The translations under genes and the position numbers were made by a program. Below, one piece after another: positions 1 through 6,102 of a stretch of 14,527 nucleotides of DNA. Origin of the DNA: Anaerolineales bacterium (lineage in GTDB: Bacteria > Chloroflexota > Anaerolineae > Anaerolineales > E44-bin32); the NCBI GenBank assembly GCA_030642885.1, contig DAOWMX010000023.1, positions 1 through 14,527 of the forward strand, written 5' to 3'. Under the pieces are notes generated by a model, which was not told the DNA's origin, did no database searches, and was given only the letters and a program-made list of their open reading frames with translations. The number at the start of each line of letters is the position of its first letter. Within the stretch, counting starts at the first letter, position 1.

Positions 1-257
1 TCGGTCGTGATTACCTTTCCATGATAGGTGTCTGCGAAGGTCTTGCCCTTCGAAACCGTTTCCTCCCTTGCCGGACTCAGTTTAGATAAAATTGAAATCA
101 TTGAGCTGAGCGGACGGCTGACAGGATGCTCCCCGAGTCCAATGCTTATGTAAAGGTAGATCCAACGACCATATACATAACCATGCAGACGGTCGAACAA
201 GGTCGCTCCCTTGACCCCTTGCCATGCCTTGAAAAATTCCCTTGTCGAGCGGTTCAT
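1..257 (-). CDS. N-terminal part of an unrecognised protein, cut by the left edge
   Basis: An open frame reads from an ATG at 257 leftward off the window, giving 85 residues without a stop. The start is well supported: a GGAGG lies at 269-265 on the minus strand, 7 nt ahead of the ATG. The protein begins MNRSTREFFKAWQGVKG, continues with an aromatic stretch (HGYVYGRWIYLYISIG, about residues 25-40) that may be amphipathic or membrane-associated, then a serine-rich segment, and reaches FADTYHGKV at about 74-82. The composition and the Shine-Dalgarno site make it a real gene. I do not recognise the family with confidence. The FADTYHGKV region faintly recalls the N-terminal part of Chloroflexi proteins that carry 4Fe-4S cysteine clusters further on, but no cysteine is present in the visible part, so that is only a recollection. 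It diverges from the zinc-ribbon gene at 625. Confidence 0.75.
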   Translation of the reverse strand, partial: MNRSTREFFKAWQGVKGATLFDRLHGYVYGRWIYLYISIGLGEHPVSRPLSSMISILSKLSPAREETVSKGKTFADTYHGKVITT

Positions 258-624
258 GAACACCCCTCCCACTTCTTTCCCCCATGTCTTCGTGGTAATC
301 TGTCTCGCCAACCCTGCCGATGTGTTCTTGTTCAGAATACGCCAGCATCATACAAGAAACCAAGTGCTCACAAGAGTGAACTGTGACACAGATTCGGTGG
401 TTGGAAATCACGAACTAATGACACTGGGTCGATGCCACCAGAAAGAATTTTATCCCCATCCTCGATGGCTGCAAAATGCAACCTTTCAATCTTTTTATTT
501 ACAGTTCATTTTCTTCAAGGCGTACAGGCCGGAAGATCTGTGAGGGGTTAATAGCACCTAGGAGACATTGCGCTATTCGTTTGAAGGATTACAATTGCCG
601 TATAAACTTTTTAGGACAATATCC
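258..624. other. Divergent intergenic region, 367 bp
   Basis: No convincing gene is present. Open frames on both strands here have implausible composition and no ribosome binding site. The interval separates the minus-strand gene at 1-257 from the plus-strand zinc-ribbon gene at 625, so it should hold promoters for both. A TATGAT box faces left (347-352). A TATAAA at 601-606 faces right and would start transcription about 12 nt ahead of the ATG at 625, but it lacks a properly spaced -35 (the nearest, TTGAAG at 581-586, is only 14 nt away). I saw no riboswitch, repeat or RNA gene. Confidence 0.5.
347..373 (-). promoter_or_regulatory. Candidate promoter for the left-edge gene
   Basis: On the minus strand a -10-like TATGAT (352-347, 5 of 6 to consensus) is preceded by TTGTGA (373-368, 4 of 6) with a 15-nt spacer, shorter than the usual 17. 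A start near 340 would give a leader of roughly 83 nt before the ATG at 257. It is the best promoter-like pair I could find in this divergent interval, but the spacer makes it uncertain. Confidence 0.3.
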
Positions 625-1641
625 ATGCGTAGTTGTCCACATTGCAACAAAGAGATTCAAGATGAGGCGGTGTTCTGCCGCTTCTGCAGGCGCGACATAG
701 ATCCCCCTCTCTGGCTTACGAGCTTGCACAAGTGCCCATTCTGCGCCGAATGGGTCGAACGCGGCATCGACCGCTGCCCACTTTGCGGCAGAGAACTTTC
801 AACAGAGCAACCATTCAGCGTTGACGTTGGAGAGAGCGAAGCCTCCGCAAGCCTCCTGTCGCGTTTGAAACCGAGCATGGATAAGGAAGAAGGAAGCGCT
901 GAGGATGTTTTTCTCGAGGATGAAGACGCTGACGAGGCAACTTTTACGAGAGCCCCTCAAGAAAAGATAAAGATTCCTCCCGTTCCTGTGGAGGGCGAGG
1001 AGGGGTTAGCGGTTCTCCATGAACGCCGCCTCGATTCAGACAGGGATTTCGATCCACTGGCGGATCTCCTCCCTAGCACTGATGAAGAAACACCTGAAGA
1101 GGACCAAGAGCAACGATCTTTTCCAACGGCCATTATCATCCGCTGGGCTCTCATCCTTGCCGGTATCATTGCCACCACCGCAATCGCGGTCATCGCTTTC
1201 AGACGCCTTGATTTGTCTTCGTTTTTCGCTTTCCGGGAAGGAACGCCAATCTCAACCAGTGCCCCCACTATTGCGCCGACGACTTCGTCTGCTCTTGCAA
1301 CACCGTCAGAGGGGAGTCCTTCCCCGGAACCTACGGCAACCCCCGCACCTGATGACGTGGTTTGCGTGCGATGGGATGAGATTTCGCTTGATTCCGAGGG
1401 TGAAACCCTATGTGCATATGGGGTGATCAAACGGTGGTTCCAATCGGGTGAAATTCCCTACGTTGCCATCTTCACCGAAGAAATGGGCACTTTCGAGATC
1501 ATCGACTACACTAGAACCTACCCCGAATTCACATCGGGCACATGCGTCATGGTTGAAGGTGAGGTCGAGATCATGCGCAATGTTCGCCCCTTCATCGACG
1601 CTGACGGCACTTTGAGCGCTTGCGAACCCGGTCTCGAATAA
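625..1641 (+). CDS. Double zinc-ribbon, single-pass membrane protein with extracytoplasmic C-terminal domain
   Basis: A 338-residue protein. The N terminus carries two zinc ribbons, Cys4/Cys7/Cys18/Cys21 and Cys37/Cys40/Cys51/Cys54, each pair spaced CxxC. An acidic, low-complexity linker follows (about 70-165), then one hydrophobic helix (about 169-192, IIIRWALILAGIIATTAIAV), then a Ser/Thr/Pro linker (about 206-243). The C-terminal domain of about 95 residues starts VVCVRWDEI, contains two spaced cysteines early and two more near the end, and could be a small beta-barrel of OB-fold type; that is a guess. The topology suggests zinc ribbons in the cytoplasm and the last domain outside. I chose ATG 625 because zinc-ribbon proteins of this kind begin within a few residues of the first CxxC. 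An in-frame TTG at 568 with GGAG just ahead would add 19 residues of poor character. The function is unknown. The gene converges on the EamA gene. Confidence 0.8.
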   Translation: MRSCPHCNKEIQDEAVFCRFCRRDIDPPLWLTSLHKCPFCAEWVERGIDRCPLCGRELSTEQPFSVDVGESEASASLLSRLKPSMDKEEGSAEDVFLEDEDADEATFTRAPQEKIKIPPVPVEGEEGLAVLHERRLDSDRDFDPLADLLPSTDEETPEEDQEQRSFPTAIIIRWALILAGIIATTAIAVIAFRRLDLSSFFAFREGTPISTSAPTIAPTTSSALATPSEGSPSPEPTATPAPDDVVCVRWDEISLDSEGETLCAYGVIKRWFQSGEIPYVAIFTEEMGTFEIIDYTRTYPEFTSGTCVMVEGEVEIMRNVRPFIDADGTLSACEPGLE

Positions 1642-1643
1642 AC

Positions 1644-1662
1644 TGCGAGGGAATAGCTCGCA
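1644..1662. terminator. Candidate terminator hairpin between convergent genes
   Basis: TGCGAG (1644-1649) and CTCGCA (1657-1662) form a perfect 6-bp stem around a 7-nt loop. It lies 2 nt past the stop of the zinc-ribbon gene and 24 bp past the stop of the EamA gene. The T content downstream is modest on either strand, so efficiency as an intrinsic terminator is uncertain, although its position between convergent genes fits. Confidence 0.4.
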
Positions 1663-1686
1663 CCCCCTCTAAATCCTCTCCATTTT

Positions 1687-2592
1687 TCATACCAGGAATA
1701 ACATCGCCACACCACTGACAGCTACTACCGTTCCGACGACTGCTCGCCATCCAATGTGCTCCTTGAAGACGATTTTCCCGACAGGGAGCAGAATAATCGG
1801 CGCCAGGCTCATCAATGTTGTGGCTACAGCAACAGGCGTGTGTTGAATGGCAACCAGTGAAAGCCAGACACCAAGAAATGGTGCGGCCAGGGTGCCCATG
1901 AGGAGGAAACTGCGCGCTCGGCCTGAGTGCCATACACTGTCGATGGTCACCTTAGCTTGATTCATTAAGAGCGCAATAATCCACATGATCACGGCCGCGC
2001 TGAATATCCTGATCAAGTTGCCGGACAGTGGGGATACCCCTGCGTTCAACCCGACTTTCGAGGTGATCAGCCCTAGCGCCTGGCCTACCGCCCCGCCGAG
2101 CCCGAAAAGCAGCCCTTTGAGATAATTCCGATTCTGCCCATCCGCCTGGCTAGGTTTCCTGCGATCAAGGATAACCGTTGAAACCCCCAGAACTGTTACC
2201 CCAATTCCCAGAACTTGTAATGGTGTTAGCCGCTCGGCAAGGAATATCCACGAGAAGATCATGCTGAAAACGGGGGCTAGGCTCATAAGCAGCATCGAGA
2301 GCCGGGGACCAATCCACACAAATGCCTGGAAAAGGAAAGCGTCACCGAGGACCAACCCAATGACTCCCGATAGCGCAAACCAAAACCACGTCTCCGGTTT
2401 TACATTTACTGGAAGCAGCACACCATTAAGGGCCAAATGGGTAACAGCGAGGAAAATCGTCGCTAGCAAAAGCCGGACTCGGTTTACTGCTACCGAGCCC
2501 AACTCGCGACTGGCGAACGTAAAAAATGTGGATCCGGCAGCCCAGAGGATGGATGTTCCCAGCGCCGCCAGACCACCTATTGTATTCAGCAA
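1687..2592 (-). CDS. EamA/DMT-superfamily transporter
   Basis: A 301-residue, highly hydrophobic protein with about ten membrane helices arranged as two EamA repeats (about 7-140 and 157-300), the usual length and layout of drug/metabolite transporter superfamily permeases. The first repeat begins GGLAALGTSILWAAGSTFF and ends in a helix closing with ILDRRKPS; a short polar loop (about 145-157) separates the halves. The second repeat contains the typical AAPFLGVWLSLVAIQHT and GTVVAVSGVAMLFL helices. The substrate cannot be told from sequence: members export amino acids, nucleosides or other small metabolites. The start is TTG at 2592. An in-frame stop lies five codons upstream and no ATG precedes the first helix, so TTG is the most plausible start; no strong Shine-Dalgarno is visible. 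A TATATT at 2640-2635 might be a -10 box. The gene lies 82 bp behind the small membrane protein gene, probably in the same transcript. Confidence 0.88.
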   Translation of the reverse strand: MLNTIGGLAALGTSILWAAGSTFFTFASRELGSVAVNRVRLLLATIFLAVTHLALNGVLLPVNVKPETWFWFALSGVIGLVLGDAFLFQAFVWIGPRLSMLLMSLAPVFSMIFSWIFLAERLTPLQVLGIGVTVLGVSTVILDRRKPSQADGQNRNYLKGLLFGLGGAVGQALGLITSKVGLNAGVSPLSGNLIRIFSAAVIMWIIALLMNQAKVTIDSVWHSGRARSFLLMGTLAAPFLGVWLSLVAIQHTPVAVATTLMSLAPIILLPVGKIVFKEHIGWRAVVGTVVAVSGVAMLFLV

Positions 2593-2674
2593 GACATTAC
2601 ACCGCTAAACTATCAATTGAGATTACGGGGGAAAAATATACAAGCTCATTCGATGGCAAAAACAAGCGGACCAT

Positions 2675-2896
2675 TCACTCGTCTTCATCTTCATTGTTAT
2701 CGCCAAGAAATTCCTTGAAGACTTCCAGGCGGCGGTTCATCTCAGTATCATTGCGCATTCGTTCTAACAAGCGCCACCCCGGTTGCTCTTCAGAATCATC
2801 CTGCGTATGCCTCGACTTTGAATATTCGTCCAGGATTCCTGTACCTTTCATCACGAAGTAAACCACTGCCAGCATGATCACGATATACGGCAACAT
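2675..2896 (-). CDS. Small acidic membrane-anchored protein, hypothetical
   Basis: A 73-residue protein with one N-terminal membrane helix (about 4-17, YIVIMLAVVYFVMK) followed by a hydrophilic tail. The tail has a positively and negatively charged helix-like stretch (WRLLERMRNDTEMNRRLEVF, about 41-60) and a very acidic end (DNNEDEDE). This is an N-terminal anchor with a cytoplasmic tail, possibly a coiled-coil or partner-binding segment. I do not recognise the family. An ATG at 2911 would add five residues, but the sequence between it and 2896 spells a perfect GGAGGT seven bases ahead of the ATG at 2896, while the upstream ATG has no such site. I therefore place the start at 2896. The gene sits 51 bp behind the HAD gene and 82 bp ahead of the transporter, all on one strand, so co-transcription is likely. 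Confidence 0.72.
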   Translation of the reverse strand: MLPYIVIMLAVVYFVMKGTGILDEYSKSRHTQDDSEEQPGWRLLERMRNDTEMNRRLEVFKEFLGDNNEDEDE

Positions 2897-2903
2897 ATTC
2901 AAT

Positions 2904-2909
2904 ACCTCC
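2904..2909 (-). promoter_or_regulatory. Start-deciding ribosome binding site (GGAGGT)
   Basis: A perfect GGAGGT reads 2909 to 2904 on the minus strand, with a 7-nt spacer to the ATG at 2896. It would lie inside the coding region if the longer frame from 2911 were used. It therefore argues for the shorter protein. Confidence 0.7.
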
Positions 2910-2947
2910 ATGCCCTGAAAGCAAGAGCGTCCATCAACAACAGGGTC

Positions 2948-3718
2948 TCATATCTCTATTTCACTCAAGGATTCAACAACGCGTGATGGTCGGTAAGGAT
3001 ACCGACTCAGGTCGTCGCGAGAAGCGATGCCAGTGAGCACCAGAATCGTTTCCAGCCCACTTTCAACACCCGCGATGATATCCGTTTCCATCCGATCCCC
3101 GATCATCACCGTATTTTCAGTATGTGCTCCAAGGAAGTTCAAAGCAGCCCGCATCATAAAGGGGTTAGGTTTGCCGATGAACATGGGGCGTACCCCGGTT
3201 GCTTTCTCGATTAGTGCCGCTAATGCTCCTGTCGCTGGCACGATCCCGCTCTCTGAAGGTCCTGATGGATCGGGATTTGTAGCGATAAACCGGGCACCCT
3301 CCGCGACCAATTGGACCGCTCGTGTGATCGAAACCATATTGTAGCTCAGCGTCTCGCCGAGAACGACATAATCTGGCGTGGTGTCTGTAGTTACATATCC
3401 GATTGAATACATTGCGTCAGTGAGACCACTCTCACCGATCACAAATGCCTTCCCCTGTGGGTGCTGGGAGTCGAGAAACCAGGCAGTTGCCATAGCTGAG
3501 GTGAAGATCTTTTCGCTGGGGATGTCCAACCCCGTCATATGAAGGCGGTGAGAAAGATCAGGTGGTGTATAGGTCGAGTTATTTGTCAGGACAAGGTATC
3601 CAAGGTCGTTATCCTGCAGAGCGCGAATAAAATCGGTCGCACCTGGAATCAGCTTACGTCCGCTCACGAGCACCCCATCCATATCAATGAGATAATTCTT
3701 AATCACCCGTTCTTCCAT
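2948..3718 (-). CDS. HAD-superfamily sugar/nucleotide phosphatase, NagD-like (class IIA)
   Basis: A 256-residue protein with the full set of haloacid dehalogenase motifs. Motif I is DMDGVL with nucleophile Asp12 and acid/base Asp14. Motif II is LTNNST (Thr45). The motif III lysine is Lys183 in IGKPNP. Motif IV is GDRMETD (Asp208, Asp213). The C2-type cap lies between about 80 and 180, and the length and order match NagD/AraL/4-nitrophenylphosphatase enzymes, cytoplasmic phosphatases of sugar phosphates or nucleotides. The true substrate is not evident. The frame stays open to an ATG at 3763, but the extra 15 residues are atypical. The ATG at 3718 has AGGA six bases upstream and puts the DxD motif at the usual distance from the N terminus, so I use it. 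It is followed by the small membrane protein gene. A promoter candidate at 3781-3810 would give a leader of about 56 nt. Confidence 0.9.
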   Translation of the reverse strand: MEERVIKNYLIDMDGVLVSGRKLIPGATDFIRALQDNDLGYLVLTNNSTYTPPDLSHRLHMTGLDIPSEKIFTSAMATAWFLDSQHPQGKAFVIGESGLTDAMYSIGYVTTDTTPDYVVLGETLSYNMVSITRAVQLVAEGARFIATNPDPSGPSESGIVPATGALAALIEKATGVRPMFIGKPNPFMMRAALNFLGAHTENTVMIGDRMETDIIAGVESGLETILVLTGIASRDDLSRYPYRPSRVVESLSEIEI

Positions 3719-3780
3719 GCCAATTCCTGTTTCGGTTCTCATTAGTAATTTGTTGTTCGACATATTCTACACGACAACCT

Positions 3781-3810
3781 ATTGTAAGCCGTGTTCCACT
3801 ATTTGGTAAA
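3781..3810 (-). promoter_or_regulatory. Candidate sigma70-type promoter for the HAD gene
   Basis: On the minus strand TTTACC (3810-3805, 4 of 6 to TTGACA) is followed after 18 nt by TACAAT (3786-3781, 5 of 6). The predicted start near 3774 precedes the HAD start codon at 3718. It suggests that HAD, the small membrane protein and the transporter can be transcribed separately from the glycosyltransferase upstream. Confidence 0.45.
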
Positions 3811-3873
3811 CTTTCTTATGGGCTCGCTCGGATCCGTTATCACTGAAGAAACGTACTCGCTGCGTGCAGGTTT

Positions 3874-5121
3874 CTATGCGGACCGGGGCAACAGCGTCCC
3901 ATAAAGATCGAGAATTTGATCTGTGATCTGAGCCCAGTCGTATCCCTTTGCATAAGCTGCAGCCTGGCTTCCCAGCCGTGTGAGTAGAACGTCATCCTGA
4001 AATAGACGAGCCAGTCTGTCAGCGAGCGCATCCACATCTCCGGCAGGGACATGGAAACCTGTCTCGCCGTCTCGAATAAGGAATGCCAGACCTCCCGTTT
4101 CCGAGGCGACGACAGGCGTCCCACATGCCATAGCCTCCAACGCTACCAGGCCAAATGACTCATAATGAGACGGAACGACGACAATTTCCGCAGCGGAGTA
4201 ATAATATTTCAGGATATCCTGGTCGCACTTGCCCAAGAAGGAGACGACGTCACCCAGACCCAGAGATTCACAAATATTTTGTAACCTGATCATCTCCTCG
4301 CTGGAATCCTCTGCACTTATGTTCGCGTCTCCTCCGATCACAAGAAGACCGAAGGGGATGATCCGAAAAACACCCTTTTCAACGAGTTGCGCAATCGCGC
4401 GAAGCAAGGTTTCGATGCCTTTCAAAGATTCAATCCGGCCCACGAAGAGAATAATCCGCTTATCCTGAGGAATCCCTGCGAACTCTTTCGCTTCATCCTT
4501 GGCTATAGGGTAGAAATGACTCGTATCAACACCAGGTGGGATTACTACCACTTTCTCAGTCCCTATTTTGTATAGCCATTGGATTTGGGCGACCTCGGCT
4601 TGTGTGGCGGCGACAACGCGGTCAACCTCACGCAGTAAACGTTTTTCTGCATCCACACGAATCGTTGATTCTGCATCCTGCTCGATGCGAGCCACTCGAT
4701 TTTTCATGACAGCCAGGGTGTGAAACATCTGGATAACGGGCGTCGACCAGAGATCGCGCAGATCCAGCGCCGCAAGCCCGGAGAGCCAGTAATGTGAATG
4801 GATGAGATCATAGGTCAGTTTTTTCGCTTGCGAAAATTGAAGAATCCCTTCCATGAATAGAGGGAGATACTCGACCAATTCCGTTCTAGCCAGGGGAACT
4901 TCCGGGCCTGCACGGATGTGGACGATGCGGTTGCCATAACCTAAATCATGGAGAACATGTGGAACATGCTCATCCTGGGAACGAGTAAAAACATCCACAC
5001 CGATTCCTCTGCGGCCCAATTCTCGGGTCAGGTCCCGGACGTAAACATTCATGCCTCCGGTGTCCTTCCCTCCCAGAGTTGCATGAGGACATGTGTGATA
5101 GGAAAGCATCGCCACGCGCAT
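3874..5121 (-). CDS. GT4-family glycosyltransferase (MshA / sucrose-phosphate synthase-like)
   Basis: A 415-residue retaining glycosyltransferase with two Rossmann domains (GT-B fold). N-terminal marks are MLSYHTCP at the start, the nucleotide-sugar loop GGMNVYV (22-28), VDVFTR (42-47) and HSHYWLSG (108-115). C-terminal marks are VGRIESLKG (227-235) and the E-x7-E motif from Glu321 to Glu329 in SHYESFGLVALEA. These are shared by the MshA (inositol-phosphate N-acetylglucosaminyltransferase) and sucrose-phosphate synthase branch of GT4. The acceptor cannot be fixed: without other mycothiol or sucrose genes nearby, 'glycosyltransferase' is the safe name. No signal peptide is seen, so it is cytoplasmic. 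The ATG at 5121 gives the canonical N terminus; an in-frame TTG at 5136 would add five residues. The promoter at 5128-5156 would start the mRNA exactly at this ATG, which favours 5121. Confidence 0.88.
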   Translation of the reverse strand: MRVAMLSYHTCPHATLGGKDTGGMNVYVRDLTRELGRRGIGVDVFTRSQDEHVPHVLHDLGYGNRIVHIRAGPEVPLARTELVEYLPLFMEGILQFSQAKKLTYDLIHSHYWLSGLAALDLRDLWSTPVIQMFHTLAVMKNRVARIEQDAESTIRVDAEKRLLREVDRVVAATQAEVAQIQWLYKIGTEKVVVIPPGVDTSHFYPIAKDEAKEFAGIPQDKRIILFVGRIESLKGIETLLRAIAQLVEKGVFRIIPFGLLVIGGDANISAEDSSEEMIRLQNICESLGLGDVVSFLGKCDQDILKYYYSAAEIVVVPSHYESFGLVALEAMACGTPVVASETGGLAFLIRDGETGFHVPAGDVDALADRLARLFQDDVLLTRLGSQAAAYAKGYDWAQITDQILDLYGTLLPRSA

Positions 5122-5127
5122 AGTTTC

Positions 5128-5156
5128 ATTATCCAACAGGCTAACCTTCTTGCCAA
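5128..5156 (-). promoter_or_regulatory. Promoter for the glycosyltransferase gene, predicted leaderless
   Basis: On the minus strand TTGGCA (5156-5151, 5 of 6) and GATAAT (5133-5128, 5 of 6) are separated by exactly 17 nt. The last base of the -10 box lies six bases before the ATG at 5121, so the expected +1 is the A of that ATG. Its -35 element occupies the same bases as the -35 of the divergent tRNA promoter. Confidence 0.6.
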
Positions 5157-5179
5157 GCCTTCGCTGCGACTGGTATAAT
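5150..5179 (+). promoter_or_regulatory. Strong extended -10 promoter for tRNA-Thr
   Basis: TTGCCA (5150-5155, 5 of 6), an 18-nt spacer and a perfect TATAAT (5174-5179) preceded by TG at 5171-5172 (the extended TGnTATAAT form). The predicted start near 5186 would leave about 50 nt of 5' leader to be removed from the tRNA by RNase P. It overlaps the oppositely directed glycosyltransferase promoter. Confidence 0.75.
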
Positions 5180-5235
5180 CCCGCCGCATTGGCATCCAGG
5201 TTTTTCCTGAGAATTTACAATCCTAAGCACAGCAA

Positions 5236-5308
5236 GCCAGCGTAGCTCAGTCGGCAGAGCGGTCGCTTCGTAAGCGACAGGTCCCGGGTTCGAATCCCGG
5301 CGCTGGCT
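5236..5308 (+). tRNA. tRNA-Thr (anticodon CGT)
   Basis: A complete cloverleaf of 73 nt. The acceptor stem GCCAGCG pairs with CGCTGGC (5301-5307) over 7 bp. The D arm is GCTC...GAGC. The anticodon stem is GTCGC/GCGAC around the loop TTCGTAA, giving anticodon CGT, which reads the threonine codon ACG. The T arm is CCGGG-TTCGAAT-CCCGG. The discriminator base (5308) is T, and CCA is not encoded (TCT follows), so the end must be added by the CCA-adding enzyme. A short T-run follows at 5310-5313. The loop TTCGTAA is the same as in E. coli tRNA-Thr(CGU), which supports the identity. Confidence 0.95.
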
Positions 5309-5411
5309 CTTTTGATTCTTATCCCGCTCCCTGGAAACCGACAAGGCGTTTATACAAGCCCTGAGGAGCGAACAGACGGCATAGGATTTTCGACGCTCCG
5401 ATGTTTAGCTA

Positions 5412-5441
5412 GTTTCATTCAGAGGACGCTTCACGTATAAT
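5412..5441 (+). promoter_or_regulatory. Candidate promoter for uridine kinase, predicted leaderless
   Basis: A perfect TATAAT at 5436-5441 lies six bases before the ATG at 5448, so the expected start of transcription is the A of the ATG. The -35 is weak (GTTTCA, 5412-5417, 18-nt spacer, 3 of 6). No Shine-Dalgarno sequence precedes the ATG, which is consistent with a leaderless mRNA. Confidence 0.5.
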
Positions 5442-5447
5442 GGTTCT

Positions 5448-6080
5448 ATGCAAGATCAAATCAATCCGATCGTTATCGGCATCGCTGGCGGAACTGGATC
5501 GGGCAAGACAACTGTCGCAAACGTCATACTCAATCGCGTTGGAACAGAACACATCGCCTTCATCCCCCATGATGCTTACTACAAGAATTTAAACGCGCTT
5601 CCACGAGCACAGCGGGACGTGATCAACTTCGACCACCCCGATTCGCTGGAATCGGATCTGCTGGTTGAACATGTTCAAGCCCTGCAGCTCTTTAAGCCGG
5701 TGGAGATTCCGATATACAACTTTACAACTCACTCCCGCACGGAGGAGACCACACATATCGACCCCCAAGCGGTGATACTCGTGGAAGGGATTTTGGTCTT
5801 TGCCGAATCGAAACTGCGTGACCTATTCGATGTAAAAATCTTCGTCGACACGCCGCCTGACATTCGCCTCATACGACGGCTTAAGCGAGATATTGAGGAA
5901 CGGGGCCGATCGGCTGAATCTGTCATTCTTCAATATCAGACAACCGTCCGTCCCATGCACCTCGAATTCGTCGAGCCTTCGAAACGCCATGCCGATGTTA
6001 TTATCCCCGAGGGCGGATTGAACACTGTGGCGATGGACATGGTCGTCGCCAGAATCGAAGCCCTCTTAACCTCCCACTAA
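5448..6080 (+). CDS. udk: Uridine kinase
   Basis: A 210-residue cytoplasmic kinase that phosphorylates uridine (and usually cytidine) to the monophosphate in pyrimidine salvage. The Walker A loop GGTGSGKT is at 14-21 in the family-typical GIAGGTGSGKTT. HDAYY (41-45) supplies the catalytic aspartate. NFDHPDSLE (60-68) and the uridine-binding IYNFTTHSR (89-97) follow. LVEGILVF is at 111-118, and the lid segment RLIRRLKRDIEERGR covers about 140-154. Length and motif order are normal for bacterial udk. The ATG at 5448 has no Shine-Dalgarno site and lies immediately behind a TATAAT box, so it is probably leaderless. The cyclophilin gene follows after 22 bp with a good ribosome binding site, and a membrane protein gene overlaps that in turn, making a three-gene operon. 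The enzyme itself has no obvious functional link to its partners. Confidence 0.94.
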   Translation: MQDQINPIVIGIAGGTGSGKTTVANVILNRVGTEHIAFIPHDAYYKNLNALPRAQRDVINFDHPDSLESDLLVEHVQALQLFKPVEIPIYNFTTHSRTEETTHIDPQAVILVEGILVFAESKLRDLFDVKIFVDTPPDIRLIRRLKRDIEERGRSAESVILQYQTTVRPMHLEFVEPSKRHADVIIPEGGLNTVAMDMVVARIEALLTSH

Positions 6081-6102
6081 ACCTACCGACAAAGGAGAAC
6101 TC

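Noticed and set aside
3..89. Short plus-strand open frame reading in from the left edge (GRDYLSMIGVCEGLALRN...)
   Set aside because: The opposite strand here carries a longer protein-like frame with a perfect ribosome binding site; the two cannot both be genes, and the plus-strand stretch matches nothing I recognise.
82..411. 109-codon minus-strand open frame
   Set aside because: It is in a different frame from the gene at 1-257, has no ribosome binding site, and an odd composition rich in His, Cys and Gly. It is a shadow.
957..1430. 157-codon minus-strand open frame opposite the zinc-ribbon gene
   Set aside because: Composed mainly of Ser, Val and Arg runs mirrored from the Ser/Thr/Pro linker of the true gene. 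No domain or start site.
5141..5344. 67-codon minus-strand frame across the tRNA
   Set aside because: It covers the complete tRNA-Thr and its promoter; open frames opposite tRNAs are common artefacts.
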